This document shows positions 1-6,232 of a stretch of 49,704 nucleotides of DNA, piece by piece (position 1 is the first letter of the stretch; the number at the start of each line of letters is the position of its first letter). The notes below the pieces were generated by a model. The model was given only the letters and a program-made list of their open reading frames with translations. It was not told the origin of the DNA and made no database searches. A program made the position numbers and the translations under genes. This stretch comes from Oscillospiraceae bacterium (GTDB lineage Bacteria; Bacillota; Clostridia; Oscillospirales; CAG-382), in the NCBI GenBank assembly GCA_015064485.1, contig SVSD01000009.1, positions 1-49,704 on the forward strand. Direction: 5' to 3'.

Positions 1-51
1 ATATTAAGAAAAGATTAGATAAATAAATATTATGAATAGGCAGAGAATGAA

Positions 52-333
52 ATGAGTAATGATTTGAATGTTATTAAAAATGGAATTAAAAAGCTATATC
101 TAACTCACCCCGATGTTCACATCAATGTTTCAATTACAAGTCCAAAGGTGCAGTTGCATAATCAGCCTGTAAAAATAACAGATGTTTATCCGAGCATTTT
201 CAGAATTGAAGAAAATAGCAGTGGTGTAATTAAACATTATACTATCCAATATGTAGATTTAATAACAAAGAATGTTGAAATAATGGAATTAAATAAACTT
301 ATATCTGAACAACAAAATCAGCCCTATGGTTAA
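52..333 (+). CDS. Veg-like protein (DUF1021 family)
   Basis: The protein has 93 residues. Its C-terminal half carries the motif seen in Bacillus Veg: a Tyr-Pro-Ser-(Ile/Val)-Phe core (about residues 46-50), then an acidic turn and a Tyr-x-Asp-(Leu/Ile)-(Ile/Leu)-Thr segment. The N-terminal half is not obviously conserved and lacks the Gly/Arg-rich stretch of classical Veg, so it is a divergent relative. Veg proteins are small, abundant proteins of poorly defined role, linked in Bacillus to biofilm regulation. The start has only a weak purine-rich ribosome binding site, and a strong hairpin overlaps the stop codon. Family assignment is from my own motif reading, and the upstream context is cut off. 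Confidence 0.65.
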   Translation: MSNDLNVIKNGIKKLYLTHPDVHINVSITSPKVQLHNQPVKITDVYPSIFRIEENSSGVIKHYTIQYVDLITKNVEIMELNKLISEQQNQPYG

Positions 334-352
334 ACCGTAGGGCTGATTGTTT
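316..352 (+). terminator. Rho-independent terminator of the Veg-like gene
   Basis: Arms at 316-329 and 335-348 (AATCAGCCCTATGG / CCGTAGGGCTGATT) pair over 14 bp with one G-T wobble around a 5-nt loop and are followed by a T-rich stretch. The left arm lies inside the last codons of the Veg-like gene and the stop codon sits in the loop. Confidence 0.8.
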
Positions 353-404
353 ATTGTTATCTTGCGTCAATAATTTTCTTGCTATAATATATTTTTTTCG
401 CTTT

Positions 405-914
405 TTATACCAAATTTATAATCTTTCTTTTCTTCATAACCGCATAATTGTATGCTATCTTCGTACCACTTTTAGGTTGATAATCTAACAAATCTCTACG
501 GCTGTTTTTACGGCGTGGTGGTAGATAATTTTCATCATAATAGAAAATGCAATAATCACTTTGATTTATCATTATTTGATTACGCTCTACATACGAAGCC
601 CTGCCGGCTCCCGAGACCTTTTCGGGAAAGTATGTATCATCACACTTTTCAAGCAAGTAGTTTTTGTAGCTGTCGCTAATGTATTCATACTCGGCACGGA
701 TGTATGTACGCTTGACGTCAGGATATTTTTCCTGAAGTTCTGTAACTATCTTTTTACATAAGCTATCAAAATCACTACGGCTACCAAAAAGGAAAGAAGT
801 GACACCTTTGTTTATTATCAAATCTTCAACTGTATTATATATTTTTTCTTTTAATTCATCTGTTTCATTTATCTTTCTGTGACCAATGAAGCAAGCTGTT
901 TTATTTGTATCCAT
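405..914 (-). CDS. SLOG-family protein (DUF1273, YpsA-like)
   Basis: This 169-residue protein starts MDTNKTACFIGHRKI. The early Gly-His-Arg motif after a hydrophobic strand, followed by a Phe-Gly-Ser-Arg-Ser-Asp-Phe-Asp segment near residue 45 and a late Gly-Thr-Lys-x-Ala-Tyr-x-Tyr-Ala motif, match the Rossmann-like SLOG proteins of the DUF1273/YpsA group, which are proposed to bind nucleotides or related ligands. Such genes are common on clostridial plasmids and conjugative or mobilizable elements, and this one sits beside a ribbon-helix-helix gene and tnpV. Molecular function is unknown. It is transcribed divergently from the ribbon-helix-helix gene across 109 bp. No catalytic activity is claimed. 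Confidence 0.75.
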   Translation of the reverse strand: MDTNKTACFIGHRKINETDELKEKIYNTVEDLIINKGVTSFLFGSRSDFDSLCKKIVTELQEKYPDVKRTYIRAEYEYISDSYKNYLLEKCDDTYFPEKVSGAGRASYVERNQIMINQSDYCIFYYDENYLPPRRKNSRRDLLDYQPKSGTKIAYNYAVMKKRKIINLV

Positions 915-985
915 TCAATTCACTTCCTAAAATATTATAGATATACCATATATCTATATAAAACATTATAGCACATAATATTGAT

Positions 986-1012
986 AAAATAAATACATAA
1001 TATATTTATTTT
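986..1012. promoter_or_regulatory. Perfect inverted repeat before the ribbon-helix-helix gene, candidate operator
   Basis: Arms AAAATAAATA (986-995) and TATTTATTTT (1003-1012) are exact reverse complements separated by 7 nt. The right arm ends directly at the GGAG ribosome binding site of the 66-residue ribbon-helix-helix gene. Arc/MetJ-type regulators often repress their own genes at such dyads. The site is very AT-rich, so chance is not excluded. Confidence 0.4.
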
Positions 1013-1023
1013 GGAGTGATTTT

Positions 1024-1224
1024 ATGGCTATTAAGAGTGTTTCGATAAGAATTGAGGAAGAAATGTTGCATAAAATAGGGTATGTTGCTGATTACGAAGG
1101 TCGTAGTGTAAACAGTCATATACTTGTTTTGATACGAGAAAACATAAAAGCTTTTGAAGCAGCAAATGGAGAAATTGAGGGTAAAATCAACCCCGATTTG
1201 AATGTAAAACCTACAAGAAAATAA
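1024..1224 (+). CDS. Ribbon-helix-helix (Arc-like) DNA-binding protein
   Basis: This 66-residue protein has the Arc-type layout. A short basic beta strand (about residues 3-9, alternating Ser, Ile and Arg) is followed by helix A (about 11-23) and helix B (about 28-44) joined by a Gly-Arg-Ser-Val-Asn turn, then a charged tail. These proteins bind DNA as dimers through the beta strand, and on accessory elements they usually control copy number, toxin pairs or conjugation genes. No toxin partner lies downstream, since the gene is followed directly by a terminator. The start is supported by GGAG about 8 nt upstream. Autoregulation at the adjacent palindrome is an inference. Confidence 0.75.
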   Translation: MAIKSVSIRIEEEMLHKIGYVADYEGRSVNSHILVLIRENIKAFEAANGEIEGKINPDLNVKPTRK

Positions 1225-1229
1225 AGATT

Positions 1230-1262
1230 AAGGGTGTAGCACCAAAAGTGCTGCACCCTTGC
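1230..1262 (+). terminator. Terminator after the ribbon-helix-helix gene
   Basis: Arms AAGGGTGTAGCAC (1230-1242) and GTGCTGCACCCTT (1248-1260) form a 13-bp stem with one wobble around a 5-nt loop. The T tract is short on the plus strand. It may work on both strands, because the convergent exported-protein gene ends 22 nt away. Confidence 0.7.
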
Positions 1263-1283
1263 TTTTGATATGATAGGATATGA

Positions 1284-1841
1284 TTATTTTGATTCAAGCA
1301 AAAGTTTTCTTGCTATCCTGAATAAGCTGTTATCAACAGGTGGAATATCTCTGTATATCGGATCCTTCATATATTCGATATTGGGATCGAAATTAGGATT
1401 GATGGATTGATAGATTTTGTTTCGAGCATTAAACTCCGCCTCTGCATAAGTTATCTTACCGGATTTATAATCTTCAATCACGGGTGCGATTACAGCTCTT
1501 ACTTTTTCAACATTTTCAGCATAGAAGTCAGGTCGCAAGTACATATCCCTATATTGAAAAATGGCATTGTTTGCTACAATGGTTAAATCTCCGTATGAAT
1601 ATCCCTTTGTTTGATCGCCAAGCCAAGCATTAAATAATATGCGATTTGATTTTGCTCTTGCATCAGAATAACCCAAACCTTTTTGCACCTCTGTTAAAAC
1701 ATCTGCTATAAGGTTCTCTGCAACAACCACGCAATCCTCCGTTAAGTGAAGTGCGACTGATTCTCTTGGTACTTCTGCGGCACTAACTGTTGTTGTAAAT
1801 ATAGTTGATACTAACCCTAAAATAACTAATAACTTTTTCAT
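1284..1841 (-). CDS. Exported protein of unknown function
   Basis: From the ATG at 1841 the product has 185 residues and begins with a clear signal peptide: MKK, then a hydrophobic core of about 15 residues ending Val-Ser-Ala-Ala-Glu, with likely cleavage after Ala-Ala or Ser-Ala. A longer reading from 1898 would overlap the upstream gene, while AGGAGG about 7 nt before 1841 fixes the start. There is no lipobox Cys, no sortase motif and no second membrane segment, so secretion is predicted. The mature part is mixed alpha-helical with many Tyr and Asn residues and a Pro-rich C-terminal stretch. I recognise no domain. It is the last gene of a tnpV-DUF6809-exported protein run and is probably carried by the mobile islet. 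Confidence 0.65.
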   Translation of the reverse strand: MKKLLVILGLVSTIFTTTVSAAEVPRESVALHLTEDCVVVAENLIADVLTEVQKGLGYSDARAKSNRILFNAWLGDQTKGYSYGDLTIVANNAIFQYRDMYLRPDFYAENVEKVRAVIAPVIEDYKSGKITYAEAEFNARNKIYQSINPNFDPNIEYMKDPIYRDIPPVDNSLFRIARKLLLESK

Positions 1842-1855
1842 AATGACCTCCTGAA

Positions 1856-2146
1856 TTATAAATCTCTTAATGGCGATTGAGCATCGTCTTTGAAACAATC
1901 AACCATCATACGAACACCAAGAATAAAACCTATTTTGAAATTCTCAACGCTTGTGCAAGCGGATATTTCATCACTTGCATTTACCATGTCATTAAACAAT
2001 TTTTTATCGTCTTTTGACAGCTTCACAACAAGTTCGTTTTCATTTTTACTGAATAGCTCCATAGCTTTTGAAAGTTGTGTGTTGCGGTTCGGTTTCTTTT
2101 CATTTGGATTGATGTTTCCGTAATACAATTCCTCGATAAAATTCAT
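1856..2146 (-). CDS. DUF6809 family protein
   Basis: The 96-residue protein begins MNFIEELYYGNINPNE, the characteristic opening of DUF6809 proteins. It continues with a helical region and a conserved C-terminal Glu-Asn-Phe-x-x-Gly-Phe-x-Leu-Gly-x-Arg-Met-Met stretch. These short cytosolic proteins have no known function and are widespread in clostridia, often on conjugative or mobilizable elements. The gene starts 4 nt after tnpV ends and is followed 14 nt later by the exported-protein gene, so the three are probably co-transcribed. The family call comes from recalled motifs. Confidence 0.7.
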   Translation of the reverse strand: MNFIEELYYGNINPNEKKPNRNTQLSKAMELFSKNENELVVKLSKDDKKLFNDMVNASDEISACTSVENFKIGFILGVRMMVDCFKDDAQSPLRDL

Positions 2147-2150
2147 TTCA

Positions 2151-2534
2151 TCACCCCCTCACATATATAATAGAGGAATTGATGATTTCTCTTGCCGAGT
2201 GGCGAAAGTTATTCATAAGTCCAACCCATTTAAGCTGATTTTCTGCTTTTAGCTTTTCATCAACACCTTCAGCCTTTGCCATAGAATTGACAATACTTTT
2301 TTCCATTTCTAATGCCTGTTCGTTGATGTCGGCAAGATAGGAATGTAATTTGCCTGATGTCAGCATTTGAAAGTAAAAGCTGTAATTATGCTTTTTGATG
2401 TAATTCAAATGCTGCCTACCATAACTACCGATTTCTCGCTTGTCATCATTTTCGGGCAATTCAAGATTCGGAATCAAGTAATCGCCCTCTCGTTTGTAAG
2501 TTCCGCCCATTTGCTCAAAAATTGATTTTTTCAT
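2151..2534 (-). CDS. tnpV: Transposon-encoded protein TnpV
   Basis: The 127-residue protein begins with the TnpV signature Met-Lys-Lys-Ser-Ile-Phe-Glu-Gln-Met-Gly-Gly-Thr-Tyr. A Leu-Pro-Glu-Asn segment, a central Thr-Ser-Gly-Lys-Leu-His-Ser-Tyr-Leu-Ala-Asp-Ile-(Asn/Asp)-Glu-Gln-Ala motif and a C-terminal Glu-Asn-Gln-x-x-Trp-Val-Gly-x-Met-Asn-Asn-x-Arg motif follow. TnpV proteins are found on clostridial mobilizable and conjugative transposons, and their biochemical role is not established. No recombinase, integrase or relaxase is visible nearby, so the islet looks like a remnant or a passenger module. The start has AGGAGG-like purines about 11 nt upstream. Confidence 0.8.
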   Translation of the reverse strand: MKKSIFEQMGGTYKREGDYLIPNLELPENDDKREIGSYGRQHLNYIKKHNYSFYFQMLTSGKLHSYLADINEQALEMEKSIVNSMAKAEGVDEKLKAENQLKWVGLMNNFRHSAREIINSSIIYVRG

Positions 2535-2568
2535 TGCCTATAAGCCTCCTTTGTTATTTGGTGATTTC

Positions 2569-2574
2569 ATTATA
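2569..2574 (-). promoter_or_regulatory. Possible -10 element for the tnpV operon
   Basis: On the minus strand TATAAT stands about 35 nt before the tnpV start. No good -35 lies 16-18 nt further upstream, so this is a weak call. Confidence 0.3.
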
Positions 2575-2630
2575 AAGGAAAGCTTTCAATAAGACGAATG
2601 TACGAGAAATATTTTTTCGGGCATAAGAAA

Positions 2631-2662
2631 AAGAGATAAAACCATTTAAGATTTTATCTCTT
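2631..2662 (-). terminator. Terminator of the ABC/HlyD operon
   Basis: Arms AAGAGATAAAA (2631-2641) and TTTTATCTCTT (2652-2662) are exact complements. Read on the minus strand the hairpin is followed by TTTTTCTT. It lies about 90 nt past the stop of the solute-binding protein gene and before the mobile islet. The 214 nt from 2535 to 2748 hold this hairpin and the tnpV leader but no supported gene. Confidence 0.75.
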
Positions 2663-2748
2663 ACTTCTTGACCTCGCAATGCTCGTAAATTCTAAAGTTC
2701 CATTACTGTCCTTTAGAACACACTGCAATACGGTCTTGTTTTTTTGTT

Positions 2749-5175
2749 TTATCTGTTTTCAAAGATATACTGCTGAACTCTGCCGTCGATTACAGAGCAA
2801 ACATCATTTGCTGACTTCTTGTCGGAAAAGTATCCGCCGGCTTCTTCTTCAATTATCATACTGATTTCCTTGTCTTCTCTTGCAACGATATCTGCTGATG
2901 TAATAATTTTAAGGATCTTGTCTATATCTTTCTGAGTAAAGGTTATCTTCTGGTCTTCATAACCTATTACAACATCATCGACTCCGATAAATGCGTTGTT
3001 TACTATAACATCCTCAACAGCAATTTCCGTAGCCGTTTCTGTCTCAAGCCCTCTTGGCTTAAGAGCCGACTGTTCTTCCCTTTCCTCGTAGCGTTTCAAA
3101 ACTTCGTTTGCCTTTTCTTCAAGAATACTTTTCTTCACAGGGAAAGTATATGTGGATTTTTGGAATTCGTCAGAATAGAGATATTTTACAAATTCCCACG
3201 CTTCATCCTTCATAACAGATTTTGCCGAAACCGCAATTTCACATTCGGGTATGATAGAATATCCAAGACTTTCCGAACCGGGAACCGGGAATCCTATATA
3301 TGTATATTCCGGACCGTGCTGACGAACAGCATAGCTCATATCAAAGACAGAAATGTTTGTATACTGCATAAGGCAGGAGCCGTCAAGATACATATTCATA
3401 TCATTATAATTAGGATTTTCTTCGTAGAATTTGTTCCAGTCAAAAGTTTCAGGGAAACTCTTTACAAATTCAAGATATTTTGCAAAATTACCGTCTGCAA
3501 AGCTTCCTGTTCCTTTATCAACCGCTTCACTGTATGCGGAAACAATAGATTTTCCCATATAACCAGTAAGGAGATCGGTTCTTGTTGTGTAATAAGGAAG
3601 AATGAAAGATTCGGGATAGCGCTTTGTAAGTTCTAACAAATCATCAACAGTTAATTTTTCTTTTCCTTCGGTATATTTTTCCTGTGTGATAAATGTGTTT
3701 ACAGAAAACGACGGTATTACACTGTATATCTTACCGTTATCAGCAGTAATATTTAAAATGTTTTCAAGATAATCTTCTTTTTTAAACTCCGGGTCGTTAT
3801 CCATATATACCGAAAGATCGGCTATAAGTTTTTTGGAAGTATAGTTTTCAAGAGGAAGTCCTTCCACACTGAATATATCGGGAATATTTCCCTTTATAAT
3901 ATCCTGATTCAAACGGTTTACTCCGTCAGAATAGTTTCCATTCTGAATGTACTTTGAATAATCTATATAATTTATTCTGTATTCTGTATTTTGCTTATTG
4001 AAATCAATAATGACATCTCTTATGTTGTCATTAAGATAAATTGAAGCAAAATCAATTACATATTTTTTTACCGTATCTGTATCGGATACTTTTTCAAGCA
4101 ACGCAATTCTTACATCCGACCAGTCTTTTGTATATTCCTGAGCAACAAAACCTCCGCATGCCGCCGCAATAATATTTACTCTGTTTGCATTAAGGTCGGA
4201 ATTTATGAAATTCAAAACTTCCTTTGATTCTTTTGTAACTATATTATATGAGTGCACACCTATAGTATCGTTATAATAAAGGAGATCTCCTTCTCCGTAT
4301 ATATAGGTGTAGAAGTTCGCTTCAATCTCCGCCATATCAACAAAAGTCTTTGAAGCTTTATCGTACTTTTTAAGCTTTCTTTGTGTGTTCTCAGAGTTCC
4401 AGTCTATAGTAAGACCTACGATATCTCCGTTTGAAAACATTTTTACATTATTGAAATATTCGCCTGATTCAGAAAAATCAACAACATCGGTAACTGCTCC
4501 GTCATTTGATACGAAAACCATAGCAGTATCTGCAAAAACCACAGCGCCGTTATCATCAAAGAAAATTGCGGACACATAAAAATGCTCCAACTCCGAAAGA
4601 ACCTCGTTTAAATTGATCTCAAAAAGTCTTTCGGAATTCATATTTTCGCAGATAAGATGCATATTCGATTCGTAAATATAGTTTTCAGGATCAGACCAGT
4701 CGCTGAAGCCTTTTTCGTTTATATACCATATATTCCCGTCGCTTGAAAGCGCCATTACACCGATATTTTCATAAGTATTTGATGTTGCATTTCGGTCAAG
4801 TACCTCTCTCGGATTATAGAAAGTTCTTACAAGCTCTGTTTTCTTTGCTTCAGTATCTACCTTGAAAAGCTTTCTTCCGTTTTCGTAGATACCTTCTTTT
4901 TCATTTACAGTTCTTGAAAAATATGCGTCAAAGTAAATGTCATCGCCGACGGTATGAACTGTATTTATGCTGAGATATCCGTTTTCATCTTTTTCGGGCA
5001 TCTCTATATATGTTGTTTTATATACATTTTCAAGCGTAACAAGCTTTGCTTCCTTCTTTTCGGCAATAGCCTTTTCAGAAAGTTCGCCGCCTGTGCAGGA
5101 AAAAGTGCCAAGGCATATCAAAAGGCATAAAACCAAAGATAAAATTCTAAAAGCCGCAGATTTAATTTTCATCAT
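2749..5175 (-). CDS. Oversized extracellular solute-binding lipoprotein
   Basis: This 808-residue protein starts with a basic n-region, a Leu-rich core and Gly-Thr-Phe-Ser-Cys at about residues 23-27, a plausible but not ideal lipobox. Residues of about 40-370 are rich in beta strands with Tyr, Asp and Trp repeats and resemble a propeller-like sensor domain. Residues of about 380-690 carry the type 1 solute-binding signature: an Asn-Asp-Asn-Ile-Arg-Asp-Val-Ile-Ile-Asp-Phe-Asn-Lys opening, an Asp-Ile-Phe-Ser-Val-Glu-Gly segment, and a late Ala-Trp-Glu-Phe-Val-Lys-Tyr-Leu motif. Usual family length is about 420-450 residues, so this is a two-part protein. It is the last gene of the operon and overlaps the preceding gene by 14 nt. 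It probably binds a sugar or glycan for the MalF/MalG pair. The ligand is unknown. Confidence 0.8.
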   Translation of the reverse strand: MMKIKSAAFRILSLVLCLLICLGTFSCTGGELSEKAIAEKKEAKLVTLENVYKTTYIEMPEKDENGYLSINTVHTVGDDIYFDAYFSRTVNEKEGIYENGRKLFKVDTEAKKTELVRTFYNPREVLDRNATSNTYENIGVMALSSDGNIWYINEKGFSDWSDPENYIYESNMHLICENMNSERLFEINLNEVLSELEHFYVSAIFFDDNGAVVFADTAMVFVSNDGAVTDVVDFSESGEYFNNVKMFSNGDIVGLTIDWNSENTQRKLKKYDKASKTFVDMAEIEANFYTYIYGEGDLLYYNDTIGVHSYNIVTKESKEVLNFINSDLNANRVNIIAAACGGFVAQEYTKDWSDVRIALLEKVSDTDTVKKYVIDFASIYLNDNIRDVIIDFNKQNTEYRINYIDYSKYIQNGNYSDGVNRLNQDIIKGNIPDIFSVEGLPLENYTSKKLIADLSVYMDNDPEFKKEDYLENILNITADNGKIYSVIPSFSVNTFITQEKYTEGKEKLTVDDLLELTKRYPESFILPYYTTRTDLLTGYMGKSIVSAYSEAVDKGTGSFADGNFAKYLEFVKSFPETFDWNKFYEENPNYNDMNMYLDGSCLMQYTNISVFDMSYAVRQHGPEYTYIGFPVPGSESLGYSIIPECEIAVSAKSVMKDEAWEFVKYLYSDEFQKSTYTFPVKKSILEEKANEVLKRYEEREEQSALKPRGLETETATEIAVEDVIVNNAFIGVDDVVIGYEDQKITFTQKDIDKILKIITSADIVAREDKEISMIIEEEAGGYFSDKKSANDVCSVIDGRVQQYIFENR

Positions 5176-6232
5176 TTCCCGCTCTCCTTTTCTTAATTGC
5201 TTTTTTTGTTTTTATAAAATTATTTGTTAAAAAAACTGCTGATTTTTTTATAAGTTTTTCTTTATTTATAAAGAGTATTACTATCAAAGAGAAAATATAT
5301 AAAGCAGGAACTGCTGCGGCAACGACAGATAAAAACACAGGTACTTTTACCGTACTCAGCATCCTTCTTGCCGCATTTTCCCAATACGGATAATATATGG
5401 TATTGTTACGCATCATATCCGTATCCTCTTTAAAAACGCTTTTTAAGAGCTCAACATATCTTATCCTTTGTGAATTTTCTATTATTTCAACAGAATTTTC
5501 ATCAAACATAACAGCTTCTTTAAAAATATTCATCGCATAATCTTTTACCGGATTCGGCAAAAGCGCCTCAAAACATATTATCGGAAGATCATTATTGATG
5601 TTTTCGCCAAACCCGCTCATCATATATGCTCTTGGTATATCTTTTTCCCAAAGCCTCTTTTCGCTATCTGAAAATGGGCCTGATGTGACTCCGAGGACTT
5701 CGCATTTTGTTCCCGAAACTTCGATTTCAAGTCCTGCAACATCCGTACCGCCGTAAAGACGAAAGGCAAGTTCCTCATTCAAAACAACAAAGTTATTCGA
5801 ACTTTCATCGCCTGTATAATACCACCCGCTTATAAATTCATACGGATGAAATATAAAATGATCATTTCCCGTAAAATAAACCTGTGCCTCGCACGAATCC
5901 AAAACCGATTTGAAAGTAAGCTTTGTTTGCGACAAACTGTTTGTCAGCGCTACCTTTTCCCCGTTTTGTGAAGCATATGAATCGTCCGCAAGTTTTTTTA
6001 CTATATTATTATGAACTTGTTTTGCGGAATTGTAATTGAACCCCGCATCCTCAGAAATAAAAGCCGTAAGCTGTGAATATCTCAATTCTTCGCTTTGCCA
6101 CCTTTTTGCGGCTGTTTGGCTTTCATAAGACTTTGTAATGTGTGAGATACTGAAAAGTATAATTAAAAATATCAAAAGAAATGCTGAAGCAATTATTGCT
6201 CCGAATTTCAGATATTTTGAGTATTTTTTCAT
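5162..6232 (-). CDS. Membrane protein with MacB-like periplasmic core domain
   Basis: The 356-residue protein has one N-terminal membrane helix (about residues 10-32) and one near the C-terminus (about 300-325), with a large extracytoplasmic domain between them. That domain contains the MacB_PCD pattern: a Leu-x-Glu-Leu-Ala-Phe-Arg-Leu-Tyr-Gly-Gly-x-Asp-Val-Ala-Gly-Leu-Glu-Ile stretch followed by a beta strand and Val-Leu-Gly-Val-Thr. Classical MacB permeases have four helices and an FtsX-type domain, which are missing here. It shares one base with the upstream adaptor gene and overlaps the downstream gene, indicating tight coupling. I infer a partner of the HlyD-like adaptor rather than a complete exporter. 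Confidence 0.6.
   Translation of the reverse strand: MKKYSKYLKFGAIIASAFLLIFLIILFSISHITKSYESQTAAKRWQSEELRYSQLTAFISEDAGFNYNSAKQVHNNIVKKLADDSYASQNGEKVALTNSLSQTKLTFKSVLDSCEAQVYFTGNDHFIFHPYEFISGWYYTGDESSNNFVVLNEELAFRLYGGTDVAGLEIEVSGTKCEVLGVTSGPFSDSEKRLWEKDIPRAYMMSGFGENINNDLPIICFEALLPNPVKDYAMNIFKEAVMFDENSVEIIENSQRIRYVELLKSVFKEDTDMMRNNTIYYPYWENAARRMLSTVKVPVFLSVVAAAVPALYIFSLIVILFINKEKLIKKSAVFLTNNFIKTKKAIKKRRAGNDEN

Noticed and set aside
2670-2748. Minus-strand remnant after the solute-binding gene resembling the start of a serine recombinase (Asp-Arg-Ile-Ala-Val)
   Set aside because: The likeness covers only about five residues before a stop, too little to call a pseudogene.
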